Source: Saccharina japonica (Eukaryota > Sar > Phaeophyceae > Laminariales > Laminariaceae). From it: a DNA stretch of 64,000 nt. Under the pieces are notes generated by a model. The model did no database searches, was not told the origin of the DNA, and saw only the letters and a list, made by a program, of their open reading frames with translations. Position numbers and translations under genes: made by a program. Numbering within the stretch: position 1 is the stretch's first letter; each line of letters opens with the position of its first letter. The stretch covers positions 34,171 to 98,170 of the forward strand of contig MEHQ01000932.1 of NCBI GenBank assembly GCA_008828725.1, given 5' to 3'. Positions 1 through 12,300 of the stretch are shown in pieces.

Positions 1-15
1 GGGGGGGGGGGGGGG
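1..15. repeat. poly-G tract at window start
   Basis: Fifteen consecutive G residues open the window. A homopolymer exactly at the edge may be a real G run or an assembly or contig-end artefact. Other G/C runs (15,513-15,526; 16,033-16,042; 26,370-26,390; 33,101-33,112) show that such runs also occur internally. Confidence 0.8.
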
Positions 16-1430
16 CGATAGCTTTTGTTATCGTGATCGGCGCGAGCTGGCCTCCAAACAAACAACTTTATTCTACTCGTATTCTACCAAACACACATAA
101 GGTTTCTAAGAGATACAATCAGTTTTTGAAGACCACCGAGCTGGCGAAAACACTACAGACAAGACTACACGAGCCCTACCCGCCTGGCGCAGTGGCACCA
201 TGAGCAGTAGAAACACGATACTGCTAGCGTTAAGGAGTCGTGGGTTCGGTGCCGTAGTCGTTAACGGCGTGGGTTAATCGCCCGGACCAAAGCCAATGTT
301 GTTGCAAAGTCTACCACCTTTGCAACAAATTTGGATCGTCATTGGTGCAAACTATCACGCAAGGCAAGACACGACAAGCCCGCTGGCTGTGGCGGCGGCA
401 TGCTTAGTAGTGGAAGCGACAGAGCGATACATCACAGCAGGGGATGCCAAAGCTGCCGTGTTCTGTTCGTGCTGCCTGTTGCTGTCGCTGACCAAAAGTA
501 CAAAATCGGGCTTGGGACAATGAGCCGTCTACTCGACCCTCTATACCCAACTCGATAAGTCTTGAATGTTTCGGAAACCAACATTTTGTTTTAACTCAGA
601 AAAGTCCAGACAAAATGAATAAACAGCTGGTTGGGAAAACTCTTATTTTCGGCTCGTTTTACGGACCAATCGTGAAAGAGAACGATATTGATGAGCCGGC
701 GTTTTGTTTGGCTGTGGAAACCATTAACGTTTGTTTCCTAGCCACTTCTTGCTTGTTATCTGATGTGCCATCATTATTTATATCCCACGCCAAGGTTATG
801 ATAACCAACTCCACCACGACAAATATTAGGGACTCTTCAAACTGTGCGCTTGTTTGTGTTTTGTGTTTCATATCGTATTCCGGTATTTTATACTGCGCCA
901 TTAGACCAAACCTTTTGCACCAGCATAAAAATGCGCATCCATAGAGCCTCTCCCCTCCTTCCTGGACGTGATTTGTTGGTGCGCCACTTCGAGGTTTTAA
1001 GATGCCAGCCACATGTGAGCTACCTATACTTCAATAATGTTATGTTTATTATGATATAAAGGGTATACGATGCCATTTATGTTTGTCTGTTTCTGGTCGT
1101 GTGTATATCCCGCCCATATTGATGCCGCACTCCGACGTTTAAAATGACTAACCCAACCTTGAGAATTGTGCCTCACAATTCGATATTTTCGTTTGGCGTA
1201 CACTACGGTATGGGTGCGCCTAACGTGTTTCAGGCTTCTACTGTCAAGAACTCTACATCATATCGGAAACACACTATCACAACAAACGTTCCCTTAACAC
1301 GCCGAGCAATCTCATGGGCTAAGTAATTAGCGAAGCTATCGTACACCACAACTGTGTGTCCAAGTACACCGAGTAGTTCCTGGGTTCCTAACGCAATGGA
1401 CAACATCACGAGCTATTAACAGGTACAAGA
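16..1430. other. unassigned DNA, no supported gene
   Basis: I see no recognisable gene or repeat. Several short overlapping open frames occur in different phases. The longest with an ATG is 615-944 (+, 109 codons), which is hydrophobic and cysteine-rich toward its C-terminus but matches no family I know. At 185-195 and 243-253 there are sequences resembling tRNA A and B boxes, but the flanking stems do not pair. Confidence 0.4.
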
Positions 1431-2330
1431 ACGCCCGAGGGCAAGCGACGGCGCAACCAACCGAGCGACGGCGAGCAAGGAAGGCGGCCCACGCCCTCCC
1501 GACCAAATACGGAGCGACGACGTCTATCGACGGGACGGTCGCACATACGACGGCGCGTTCGAGCGAGCGAGCGAGCGAGGCGACGGACCGACCGACGGCT
1601 AGATCTACCGAGCGAGCGAACAGCGCGACCGACAGAGTGACGGTGGGATCGACAGAGTGAGCGAGCGACGAAGCGGTCCGTTTTACATAGGCCACGCACG
1701 AGGACGAGCGACGTCGGTCGTCGACAGAGGGACGGCGAGCGACTGACCCCAGTACCTACGGAGCGACGAGGTAGAGCGACGGCGCGGGTGAGCGAGCGAC
1801 GGCGAGCGGTGACAGCGGCTCAACGTCGCTCAAGTAACTACGGAGTTACAAGGTGGAACGACGGCACGATCAACCGACCTAGCAAGCGATCGAGCGGGCG
1901 GCACTACTAGACTACCAATCGAATAGACCTATCGATGAGCGAGCGAGCGAGGGACACTCGGTCGGTTGACCACGCTGTAGCTCGATCTTGTCGCCCCGTA
2001 GTTAGTTGGTCTTTGATCGCTTCGTCACTCGCCGTTGCTCGGTCGGTCGCGCCGTCACTCGGCTTCGACCGCTCTTGTAAGAATAAAAAAGGACGGCTGC
2101 TGCAGGATCGATTAAGAGGTCGAAACTCACCAAGAACGTCGGCTCGCCGATGGCGCGATCGACAGAGCGAGGAGCGGGTGATCGAGCGGGCTACACGGCA
2201 GGCGATCGACGAAGGTGGTGCAAGGTCGCCACGAGCGAAGCGTCGACGGTTAAGCACGCTAGCGAACGAACGATCGGCGGGCGGGGAAACGAACGATCAA
2301 CGGCCGAGCAAACGGTCGCCACGCAAACGT
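1431..2330. repeat. GCGA/GACGG-rich low-complexity tract
   Basis: About 0.9 kb is dominated by irregular iterations of GAGCGAGCGA, GACGGCG and related words. Open frames on both strands here are rich in Arg, Ser and Ala as a direct result of the composition. They should not be taken as genes. There is no fixed period, so this is degenerate simple sequence rather than an ordered tandem array. Confidence 0.75.
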
Positions 2331-2617
2331 ACTTACTGCTGCACATTCACACAAAGATACCCTACGTGGGTATCTAATTTACGCCTACCTGTGTACGTAT
2401 ATTGAAAATAAAAATAGTCGAAACTGTGGGATTGATATGTAGTGCGCATCATACCTGGTACCATAGTCTACACCGATATTCAATATCTCACTGCTTGGAG
2501 GACGTATCAACAAACGTACCGGCTACTGCTGTACGCACGTAACTGTACATACTGCTGCACATCTTCTATAAATTCGTACGTACCTGGTACGGCATCTACA
2601 TGTGTATATGTGAGGGA
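2331..2617. other. spacer with short motifs
   Basis: AT-balanced spacer with no gene. It holds two copies of TACCTGGTA (2,452-2,460 and 2,581-2,589), a TACTGCTGTA (about 2,526), and a repeated TACTGCTGCACAT-like word (about 2,335 and 2,554). Confidence 0.4.
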
Positions 2618-4370
2618 GGGTCCCCCGGTTCGACTCGATATGTATGTCACTTTCCGTTTCTTAGGGGGCAACGTGTAGCACACGCCAAGGTTTGGTGTAT
2701 GATCGGTACGGACGACCCCACAAAACGGTTACCAACGATGTTGGAGGGGGGAGATACACGAGAGAGTAAGGCACGGACCTTGCTTTCCTGCCTGTAGTTT
2801 TTACTTGTCGCGGGACAATGTCAATACTGACGACAACGAATAGTCCATGAATATGGGTGACCACTGTGGTACATCAATATACGTATAGCCCAGACCTCGT
2901 GGAATGGAGGGACCTACGCGGGACAATATCCGTGCGGCGGTTGGGTCGAGGACTTGGAACCCACATCGCCCCCCATGTCGACTCGACATCTATCGCACTT
3001 TCCTATTCTTAGAAGGCAGTGTGTAGCACACACCAATCTTCGGTATATGATCGGTACGGACGATCCCACGAGCCGAATATCAACGATGACGCGGAGGAGA
3101 AAAATCATAGAATAGAGCAAGGCACGGACCTTGCAGTCCTGTATGCAGTTTTTTCTTGTCACGGGGGCATGTCAATACTGACGACAACGAATAGTCCATG
3201 AATATGGGTGACCACTGTCGTGCATTACGATACGTATACCTATGACCTCGCGGAATGGAGGGACCTACGCGGGAAAATATCCGTGCGGTGGTTGGGTTGA
3301 GGACCTGCAACCAACATCGCCCTCCATGTCGATTCGACATCTATGGTACTTTCTCTTTCTGAAAAGGCAGCGTGTAGGACACACCAAGGTTTGGTATATG
3401 ACCGGTACGGACGATCCCACGAACCGAAAAGCAACGATGATGCGGAGGAGAAAAATCATAGAACAGTTCAAGGCGCGGGCCTTGCATTCTTGTCTGCAGT
3501 TTTTACTTGTCACGGGACAATGTGTAAATTGACTACAACGAATATTCCATGATTATGGGTGGCCCCTGTCGTTCAATACGATAAGTATACCCATGACCTC
3601 TGCGAATGGAAGGGCCTACGCGGGACAATATCCGTGCGGCGGTCAGGTCGAGGATATGGAACCCACATCGCCCCCCATGTCGACTCGACATCTATGGTAC
3701 CTTTCTTTTCTTAGAAGGCAGCGTGTAGCACACACCAAGTTTTGGTATATGGTCGGTACGGACGATCCCACGAACCGAATATCAACGATGATGGGGAGGA
3801 GAAAGATAATACAACAGTGCAAAGCACGGGCCTTGCATTCCTCTCTGCAGTTATTTCACGGGACAAAAGCACTGCTCACGACAACCAATATTCCATGAAT
3901 ATGGGTTACCACAGTCGTCAATGAAATACGGATATCCACGACCTCGTAGAATGCAAGGACCTACGCGGGACAATATCCATGCGGCGGTTCAGTCGAGGAC
4001 GTGGAACACACATCGCCCCCAATGCCAACTCGACACCTATGGCACTTTCCCTTTCTTAAAAAGCAGCGTGTAGCACACGCCAAGTTTGGCATATAATCGG
4101 TACGGACGATCCCACGAAAGAAATATCAACGATGATGCGGAGGAGAAATACAATAGAACAGTGCAAGGCGCAGGCTATACGTTCCTGTCTGCGGTGATTA
4201 GTAGGGACAATGTCACTGCTGACGACAACTAATAGTCCAAGAACATGGATTACCACAGTCGCACAATATGATACAGATATCTACGACCTCGGCGAATGGG
4301 GGGACTTACCCGGGACAATATCCATGAGCCGGTTAGGACTAGAACCTGGAGCCCACACCCCCCCTCTACA
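2618..4370. repeat. tandem array of ~350-bp units (about five copies)
   Basis: The landmark GTGTAGCACAC recurs near 2,671, 3,020, 3,370 (one mismatch), 3,722 and 4,068, giving a period of about 346-352 bp. Whole units align, with landmarks such as GGTACGGACGATCCCACGA, GCGGAGGAGAAAAATCATAGA and GACCTACGCGGGACAATATC. The open frames of 80-100 codons repeat in register with the array and change phase between units through small indels, so they are repeat shadows. A single dispersed unit of the same family lies at about 16,431-16,665. Confidence 0.92.
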
Positions 4371-5024
4371 TGTTTAACGCGTATTACTGGAGAACCCAGC
4401 ACAGCTTTTGAACATTAAAAAAAGCGTGACAGGTTTCTGGCTTGCTGACATTCAAAGGCATTGCACAAAAAGAGTAGTTGATGTATTGGCTTCGCACTTG
4501 TTCAACTAGTCCTTTTAATCCTTGCGTAGTGAAAGCCACTGGCTTGAATGATTACGATTTGATTTGCTAGTATGTCAGTCATATACCACGAAGGGTCAGC
4601 TACTAGTGGAATGCGTTAGTGCCTTTCGTTTGCATTGTTCAGGGTTCACATACACAACGCAAACTAAATATTTTATAGCGAACGATGGTATATGAAACCA
4701 TCCATACATATTGAACGATGGTATACAACTCCATGCATACAATGGTATTCAAAACCGTGTAGAAAGAGTGATGGTATAAAACACCATGTATGTAAACAAT
4801 GGTACACACAACTAATTTATAGAACCACGTATAACTAACGGTGGTTACGGGACCAATATATAAACTAGTGGTACCCCGAACCATGCCAGGGCGGGGTCGG
4901 TATAATAGCGGACATAAAAAAAACATACCAATTAATAACTGGGCCACGATCCACACCTTATACAACGCAATCCACTGATCACAGGTAAGTTGACACACGC
5001 AGTCAACCACGCGTATCAACCGAC
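4371..5024. other. AT-rich DNA with short inverted ATGGTATA/ACCAT motifs
   Basis: No gene is supported. Between about 4,680 and 4,890 a short module resembling GATGGTATA...ACCAT recurs at least six times at 30-45 bp spacing. Each copy can form a small hairpin (ATGGT with ACCAT). The right part grades into an ACCC-rich microsatellite. Confidence 0.5.
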
Positions 5025-5175
5025 CCATCGACACCCACCCACCCACACCCACCCATACTCACCCACACCTACTCACTACTCACTCACACCCACCAAACCA
5101 ACCACTTACCCATCCACCCATCCACGTACGACCAACCGATCGACACAAGCACCAACCGATCCACCCACCCACTAC
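5025..5175. repeat. ACCC/CACCC-rich microsatellite
   Basis: Imperfect iteration of CACCCACC and CACTCACC words. The + strand frame reads as a Pro/Thr/His low-complexity peptide. A similar but shorter CACCCACC tract follows the inverted array fragment at about 60,068-60,090. Confidence 0.8.
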
Positions 5176-5527
5176 AACAATAACAGCAGTTGTGTAATCA
5201 GTAAACAGCAGCACCAGTACGTACAGCAATTGCAGTATTCCTTATATAACCCATCTACAGCAGCAATAGCAACAACAGCAGTCCAGAAAGTAGCAGCACG
5301 TACTCGTACGTACGTACAGCGGACACAAACAAAACGCCGGGATGGATGCGCAGCCCTTGTACGTACAGCAGTGTTTTTTTTTTTTTCCCGGTCGATTTCA
5401 CGTTTGAGTTTTTTATATTGAAATTAGTGCAAAAACCGTTAACTCGCAAAGTTGTGGGCCGATTTCGATTCTGACCGAAGTTCTGGAGACCCATATTTTC
5501 ACATGTTGAGGACTCTTTGAAAAATGT
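5176..5527. other. AACAGC/GTACGTAC-rich stretch with poly-T
   Basis: Contains loosely repeated ACAGCA and GTACGTAC words and a poly-T run near 5,372-5,386. I see no gene; the long minus-strand open frame crossing it (to 6,214) spans unrelated low-complexity blocks. Confidence 0.4.
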
Positions 5528-5636
5528 TATCTTGATTTTAGTATGGCGAAAATAATACTTGATTTTAGCATGGATATGTTTTATCTTGGAATTAGTGTGG
5601 ATAGTGTGGATATTTGACTTGATCTTAGTGTGGGTG
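5528..5636 (+). repeat. short ~28-bp tandem motif, four copies
   Basis: The word CTTGATTTTAGTATGG recurs with variation near 5,530, 5,558, 5,585 and 5,619. It is degenerate and just upstream of the GC-rich island. Confidence 0.55.
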
Positions 5637-5870
5637 TTAGACCCCGGGCCGCAAAGCCCTCCGAATACGCTGTGAACCCCTCCCCTCCCGCGGGTCCGCC
5701 CCGTTCCAGGAGACGGAGCGTGCGGTCCCCGGGAGGCCGCCTCCCCCCTCCCCCCGCTCGCCGAGTTCGGAATCGGGGCCCGTTCTCTCGCCGGGGTCAC
5801 CGAGGGCCGACGCGTGGGGCGGCCGGGGCGGTGGTGCGGTAGAGCCGGTCTCCCGCAGGGCATACCGAAA
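5637..5870. other. GC-rich island
   Basis: About 230 bp with very high G+C and many CpG, standing out sharply from AT-rich flanks. It is open on the + strand as an Arg/Pro-rich frame, as expected from composition. It could be a promoter-type CpG island or a remnant of foreign DNA; nothing in it decides which. Confidence 0.5.
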
Positions 5871-6666
5871 CAGGCATAGTCCTGAAGATCCAAAACGACA
5901 CCGGCGCCACCACTACCGACGCGTATCATAATATTATAAATAATTATGGTACCTTTGTCAATAGCCAGTACAATTATGACCACTGTGCGATGTGTGTGGC
6001 ACGGTTGCCGGTAGGGCTTGGTACACACGTAGTGATAGATATATGCACTGATCAACGGTTTTGCCATAAGATTGTGCATGCAGGGTGCAAAACAACGGAC
6101 ACACGATTGGTTGATCGAATCATTAATTACAAAACGGATGGGTCCGCACGACGTAACGATGGTGAGGTTACAACGACAACGGTACAGCAGTATACCGGAT
6201 TGCTGGTGGTGCATGGCAAATGGTAAAACAATATGTCTCAGTGGTCGATAAAGGCATCATCGACTACACAAGCGAGAACATGACAGAGATTTAGCAAACG
6301 AGTACTTGAACCGACTTATAACGAGTCGGTATTATACAAACTATCCGTGCAATTAACCAATGATACAAAACACGTTATGTTAGCCATTGATGGTTGACTG
6401 TGGATAGAGCAATCAGCAGAATGCACTAAACCAATCGGGGCCTCGTATTGTGCTCAATGAGGATACATACTTTGGACTACACAGCTCACGTGCTCAACTG
6501 AATCTCACCATTTATATTCCAACGGAACGATTCCGACACCAGATAATACGAGCGTAAAAATCGGCGCGTTTGGCGTGCCTTATTTTTCATATTGGGCTGC
6601 GCCAAGCGAAGGCTGTTGATGGTAATCCATGTAGAATGACAACCACTTCAAAATAAAATACGTCTA
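5871..6666 (+). pseudogene. possible decayed coding remnant
   Basis: The + strand has successive open stretches that switch frame: 5,990-6,226 (78 codons), a stretch ending about 6,294, another ending about 6,357, and a stretch to about 6,620 with internal stops. Amino-acid composition is ordinary and not repeat-like, for example NDTKHVMLAIDG and VKIGAFGVPYFSYW. This would fit one reading frame broken by several frameshifts and stops, but I recognise no family. Chance is a serious alternative. Confidence 0.18.
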
Positions 6667-8310
6667 TTAGATCGGGTTGAAGAACTTGCTGAACCTTCTT
6701 GCTTCCATTGGCGAGGAGCTGGCTTCACGAACTTCAGTTCACAAAGCCGATCAGCTATGAGCGAGGGGTATTTGAGTTTCCACATCACGAAAGACGGTAT
6801 CGACTCGGGGGCTCACCGTTATAATCTCCGGGTTGTCGAATTTGTAGATGTACGGACGGGCATATCCAGGATTCGGGGATGACACTTTACCTTCCCCGGG
6901 TGGAGCTGGCTACACGAACTCAAGTCACCCAGTGAAGGAGCCAGTGGGATTGAGGTTTCCATACCGTGCGGGGCAGTATCGACCCTAGGGAGCATATAGT
7001 ATATACCCGATTTGTCGGAGTGGTAATGGAAAACCGATTAATTATCTGGCGATAAGACGTTATCCTCTCCGCCTGCGGCATGCGCTCGCAGCTACCCCAG
7101 CCAGCCATTGATAGAGCCGGTGGGGTTGAGGTTTCCACACCGTGCGCGGTGGTGTCGGCCTGGGGGACCTCGGTTTTGGTCCCTGGGTTGTTGGAGTTGT
7201 AGATGTATGGAGGGATTTCCGATCCGGGGACGGGACCAGGGTGTTCAAACCATGCGAGGCGGTGCCGAGCGGGGGGAAATCGATTTCGTCGCCGTGTTGG
7301 TGGCGTTATATATGTACGGAAGGGTTTCCGAACCGGCGATGGGACCTTGTTGTCCCCGGGTGGTGCCGGCTTTATTTATTTGTTCCTAGCCCTAGATAGT
7401 GAGCGATCAGCCAGCGGTGTTAGGGTTTCCACACCGTGCGAGGTGGCGTTGACCCGGGGAGGCACCGTTGTCGTCCCTGATTTGGATTTTTGAAGATATG
7501 GAAGTGTTCATGACGCGGGGAGGAAAGAGAAAAAAGGATCCTCCCCGGTTGGCACTGGCTCCCCGAACCTCAGCCAAACAGTGATAGAGCCAGTGGGGTT
7601 GGGGTTTTCACACCGTGCGGGCCGGTATCGCACCAGGTTATTATTTGTGTTTTACTCCCGGTTTATCGGAGTTATACATGTATGGATTTATGTATTATCT
7701 AAGGATGGAACCTTATCCTCCCCGCGTGCGGCGGACCCTAAAAGGTACCTCAACCAATCCGTGACGGAGCCAGTAGAGTACCGTGCGGGGTGCTGTCGAT
7801 CAGGGCGAACTCGGTTTTAGTCCACGGGTTGTTGGAGTTGGACATGTATGGAGGGATTTCCGATACGGAGATGGGCCCCTATCACCTTCCGAGGGGCACT
7901 GGCTCTATTGTCGATCCACAGTTAACCAGCTCTAGCACCAGCGGCGCTGCGGTTTCCACGCCGTGAGCGGCGGTATCGACCCCGGATGGCGCTGGATTGT
8001 TTTTCGATTCCCAACCAATCAGCGATCGGCCGGTGGGGCTGGGGTTTCCACACCGTGCGGGGTGGTTTCGAGCCGGGCTGTCGTTTGTTTCGTCCCCGGG
8101 TGATTGGAGTTGTGGAGGTACGGAAGGGTTTCCGAACCGGGGATGGGGCCTATCGTCCCCGGGTGCGGTGGAACTGGGGGGTTCGCCCGAGGGGTAACTC
8201 CCGCCGCGCGCACCGCGGCCCCTGATTGGCCTAGGGCGGCCTGGGGGCGCCCCTCGACCAATGGGCGCCGGGCTCGGAAAACGCAGCGATTAAACCCATA
8301 TGCCTATTGT
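6667..8310 (+). repeat. E element, copy A (~180-bp CCAAT-bearing units)
   Basis: A head beginning AAGAACTTGCTGAAC is followed by about eight degenerate units marked by GGTTTCCACACCGTGCGGGG (near 6,952, 7,129, 7,240, 7,422, 7,602, 7,775, 7,951, 8,042). It ends with a GC-rich tail (8,165-8,290) and an AT-rich end. Units carry GTCCCCGGGTTGTTGGAGTTGT and CCAATCAGCGATCGG-type sequences. Unit identity and order match copy B starting at 33,305, including the odd GTTCAAACCGTGC unit. So this is a defined element, not an anonymous satellite block. Open frames across it are repeat shadows. Confidence 0.88.
8165..8290. promoter_or_regulatory. GC-rich E-element tail with opposed CCAAT boxes
   Basis: The tail contains CTGATTGGCC (about 8,222) and GACCAATGGG (about 8,257), inverted CCAAT-type motifs about 35 bp apart in a very GC-rich context. 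The homologous tail of copy B (56,060-56,200) keeps the second box but has ATTGA in the first. CCAAT boxes are NF-Y sites in many eukaryotes; promoter activity here is inference only. Confidence 0.3.
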
Positions 8311-11130
8311 ATTATTATATTATTGATGCATCCAGGAACCCGTGGTGTCTCGCACAGCAAAAAGGAAACTACAAATTGTACGCAGTGTATCACCCAAAAC
8401 AAATGACGTTCATTAGTTGACTGAATAGCCACACACGAGAATGTGTGCTTTAAAGCATTTGTACACTGTACGCAGGTACCCATGTGCTTACCAAAATCAC
8501 TACGCATAACTAACCAACAAATGACGCACACGTGTATACTCTTGGTACATGCACACTCTTGCGTAAGTACTGGTTGAACGCTTCCCCCACACCGTACACT
8601 TTAACCTCTATAGCAAATGAACACAATTAAGACGCTATCCTTTCGTTGGAGGTACTTCCACACGAAACTAACGAACGAAACCACACTGATGATAACGCTG
8701 TACCGAAACACTTGCTGGTGCCATGCAGCTCGAAGGGTCCAACCATAATACAAGTATGTGGGCACTATGCCACGGACAATATTTCCCAAGCAAACACCTG
8801 ATGGGGGCACTTCATGAGGGTTGTGACTTATGGGTCAAACTATCTACCAATGACTAAACGAAACCCAGCGCCGGATATAACATAATTGGTGGGCGGTGGT
8901 GCAAACGGTTATGACAATCAAGTACTCCTAGGGGCTATAGCATTGAACGGTACGATGATACTGGCGCTTGTGTCAGGACGACTGAGCAATGATGTTGCAC
9001 TTGCTCTCGAGACGACGAGACGCGCGCGGGTCTTCAGCTTAAATCATACTACTATTCAAGCTCGGACCATCTCGTGACATTGAAGCACAACGGTTCACCC
9101 CTAGAATGCCTAACGACCAACAATTTTAACGATACACGATATTGAATTTCAGTCAGTGAGGCTCTTTGTCAGCTCCCTACGTGTGACTTACTCGATTTTC
9201 AACATTAAACTGACCGATGTGAAGGATGAGCACCTAGCCGTTAAGATATGGTACCAGCAAAATTGTTATCAAACAGAAACCGTAAAGTACTATCAACCTT
9301 TGATACAGATATAAACGCAACCTCAAGGTATGCCTGAACACAACCTACAGAAATAAGTGTTTCTTAATTTGCCATATTTCGCAACACGATAATTACGGGC
9401 GGTGACTGACTGTAAACATATAGAGTAGGGACTATGCCAGGGACTACGACGGTTGGGATTAGGTCCGTCAGTGACGGTACAGGACAGCGTTTTAACCCGT
9501 GATATCCAGGCAGATAATGCAAAATGGACACCATCTATTTAGGTTCTGCCTGCTTGTCGGTATGTTCCTGTAATTATATTTAATAATTTCGTACGCGAGT
9601 GGCGAAAACAAGTTAACGGTACGACGGCAACCGGCCGATCGTGTTCGAGAACCAGGCATAAACAGTGCGTTGAGAATGATGTCAGCAAGTAACAAAGCTC
9701 TTACTGTCAAACGCTAAAAAATATGAGGGGTTGCCGCGAGCGTTGTAGTATGTGTGAGACAGCCGTATAACGGGCAATCTGAAAATACGGTAGTAATTAT
9801 GCCCAACCATGGACAAGACATTCAAGTACTTCGCCACGTTTTTATAAGCATTGAGTAATGCAGACCCTCTTAACAAATTTTCTTCGAGGGTGGTACGCAG
9901 ACGTGCGGGTCGTAAAACAATGAAAATCCAACGGCTTGCAACTTTTTACGATGTCAATTTCAAATTCATTGCCCAACAGAGTGCAAAATTCCGGGGGTTG
10001 AGAAAGCCAGACGAAAACAAAACGCTCTACGAAAATGTGAAGATTGTCGCGGATGGCTTATCCTAAATCGCAGTGAAAACGAGTAAACGGTGGGATGTGT
10101 TCACGTACTGAGACAACTTGCTGTGAGCGTGTCGACAGCGATTGATACTCGACCAGGTCAGTGCATATCCATGAAACGGGCGGAAATGAGACGATGATTA
10201 ACATATACTCCAAAGGACGGTGTGGTATATTGTTACGAAATATTGCATCGCATTGGTTAGCTCAATATTTTCAAGTAGTGGGCCACCGAACGACTGTCTC
10301 AGTTTTAATTATTGTGGATGTCGAAGCTAGATGACCACCAAATGTTTGTAGAGCTGTGGGTACACGAGATGGTCACAGAATGCACTGCCCTTTCGCCGAT
10401 ATATACGCCAGTAACGATTGAAATAGTACGGATTCGTTCAAAACAATTTGTGCCTCATTGTGTACTTGGTGTAATCGTTGGAAACAACAACAGTAACCAG
10501 TGCTTTCACATATTCAATGCACGGACCAAAGTCAGTAGATTGTTCTTCCAGCCAGCGTTATGGGTTCATCAACGGGAACAACGGAAGTGACGGAAATAAA
10601 GGAAACAACGACAACGCGGTATGATAAACAGCGACAACGCTGTATACGAAACGCTCGATCTACATTCGTGTACGTAATATCTTGCATTGAAGTTTGAGAG
10701 GAGTCTTTAATAGTGAGTGTCCAGACAAACGGTAGTCATTCCGTCAGGACGCTGCAGGGAATGCAACTTAGGGCCACCACCTACGGACGTGGTTCTCTTC
10801 AGCGAACGATCGCTACGATGTATCAGGTACTACGGAAACTATTCTCCACGATACCTGAATCGAAAAGTAGGATATTCTGAAGAACGACAATCCACAATTC
10901 AACATGATATGACTAGGCGTGATTGCATGTGATGTGGATGGTTCAAAAGGATGCTGATCGGTACTAAACGTAAAGTCCTTCCCGAAAGCAAGACGCTCGC
11001 TATAAGATTTAAGCGAGTGCGATAACGATTTGAAATCACTCTACATGTACGATACCATACTCTAGTAATCTGGATCTTAAACACGAGAGCCACTGTCAGC
11101 AAACGCTTGAATCGATTTTCCCCAGCTGGC
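8311..11130. other. unassigned DNA, possibly containing decayed coding sequence
   Basis: No repeat array is apparent and no gene is recognised. Short + strand open stretches of ordinary composition occur at 8,886-9,077, about 9,149-9,316, 9,851-10,066 and 10,312-10,590. They lie in different frames and are separated by stops. They could be fragments of one decayed gene or element, or chance. No motif (polymerase, helicase, integrase, capsid) is visible. Confidence 0.3.
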
Positions 11131-11159
11131 ACACGCTTTCATCAGGAAGTACGTGGCCT

Positions 11160-11579
11160 ATGGCTCGACGATATGTATGTCAATTCTGCGCAAACTCACA
11201 GGTGAATGCCAACAAGGACGTAAGTGTCTTGCTGTACTTGCAACAAACACAAAGTGGGGGGAAAGCTGCGGTCGGGGTGAACTGCAATATGCCAGTAATC
11301 ACTTATTACGATGGTGGCGCTGGTGAGACTTGGCCGACCTTGGCGACGTTGTACTGGAGAGGAAGGAAAAAAGCATGTTTCCCCCATATGAGCAACTTTC
11401 ACTTGCTATTAGTGTATTTCCTGGGAGGAAAAAAAGCTGGTCCCCATTGCCCCCCAGCCCCTGTACATGTGAACCTACATGTCCCGAGCTCGAGGCCACC
11501 CATGTTTGTTTACCCTTTTATCTTTATATTTTCCTCGTTATATTTTGTTGTTGTATACTTTACATGGTATGATATTTAA
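11160..11579 (+). CDS. hypothetical open frame, 139 codons
   Basis: Begins with a true ATG at 11,160 and is open to 11,579. The first half (about 70 residues) has ordinary composition with an early CxxC (CQFC). The second half runs into a Pro/His-rich stretch and then a Phe/Val/Tyr-rich hydrophobic tail that simply reads T-rich DNA, which continues beyond the stop. I recognise no family. The T-rich tail suggests that the C-terminus at least is not real protein. No splice or promoter evidence decides the matter. Confidence 0.15.
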   Translation: MARRYVCQFCANSQVNANKDVSVLLYLQQTQSGGKAAVGVNCNMPVITYYDGGAGETWPTLATLYWRGRKKACFPHMSNFHLLLVYFLGGKKAGPHCPPAPVHVNLHVPSSRPPMFVYPFIFIFSSLYFVVVYFTWYDI

Positions 11580-12300
11580 CTTTTATTTGGCCTTTTATTT
11601 GTGTACATAGTATACCTGGTTGTATACTATATCTGGTATTATATGATTTTTTACCTTTGTCTTGGCCTCTAGTTTCATGCTTCCCTTTTGCTTATCATGC
11701 CTGGTATACTTTTTGACGTTTGTATTTGTGCTTTTCTCTTCGTAGCTCGGTATATCGCTTGTGTATACGGTACGGGTACCTGGTATGATATACATTGATG
11801 ATATTAAACTTTATGATGTTTTCAATATTTGCCTTTCCAGTCTATGCTGCTGTATATTGATGCGATATTTTATGATTTCTATCAATTTTTGCCCTCTCAG
11901 TCCATGATACTGGAAGGTAATCAGTACGTCACATGGCTTCAAAATTACTATGCTATGTACCTGTATAGTACAGCCACACAGAAGGCCCCTATATACTGTT
12001 ATCTCTTGCAATTAGGATGCTTGCATTATCTTGCTTACTTGTTGCCATCATTCAATGTGCAGCACCCGTTCACCCAGCAGCAGCCCCATATTAAAATGCT
12101 GGTTTTCCACGCGGGTCGGGGATGCTGCATGGCAGACCCTTTGTTTCCTGGTATCATCAACTGATGTTGCGCAGCATAAGTTATACTCTTGATAACTCGT
12201 AAGTAGACGCATAAACCGGAGGAAAGCCATATCAACGTTAAGCAAGTCTAGGGTCTACTTCAGGGTTAACATATACCAGGTACCTACTGTAGTAACCCTG
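11580..12300. other. T-rich DNA, no gene
   Basis: T-rich sequence with loosely repeated GGTATGATAT and TATTTGGCCTTT words and two exact TACCWGGTA motifs (11,777-11,785 and 12,274-12,282). I see nothing else. Confidence 0.4.

Noticed and set aside
178..265. tRNA gene with A box TGGCGCAGTGG and B box GGTTCGGTGCC
   Set aside because: The boxes look good and their spacing is possible, but acceptor, D and T stems do not pair; at best a pol III promoter relic.
5255..6214. 319-codon minus-strand open frame
   Set aside because: It crosses unrelated blocks (CAG-rich, poly-T, AT-rich short repeats, GC island), has abrupt compositional changes, and no domain.
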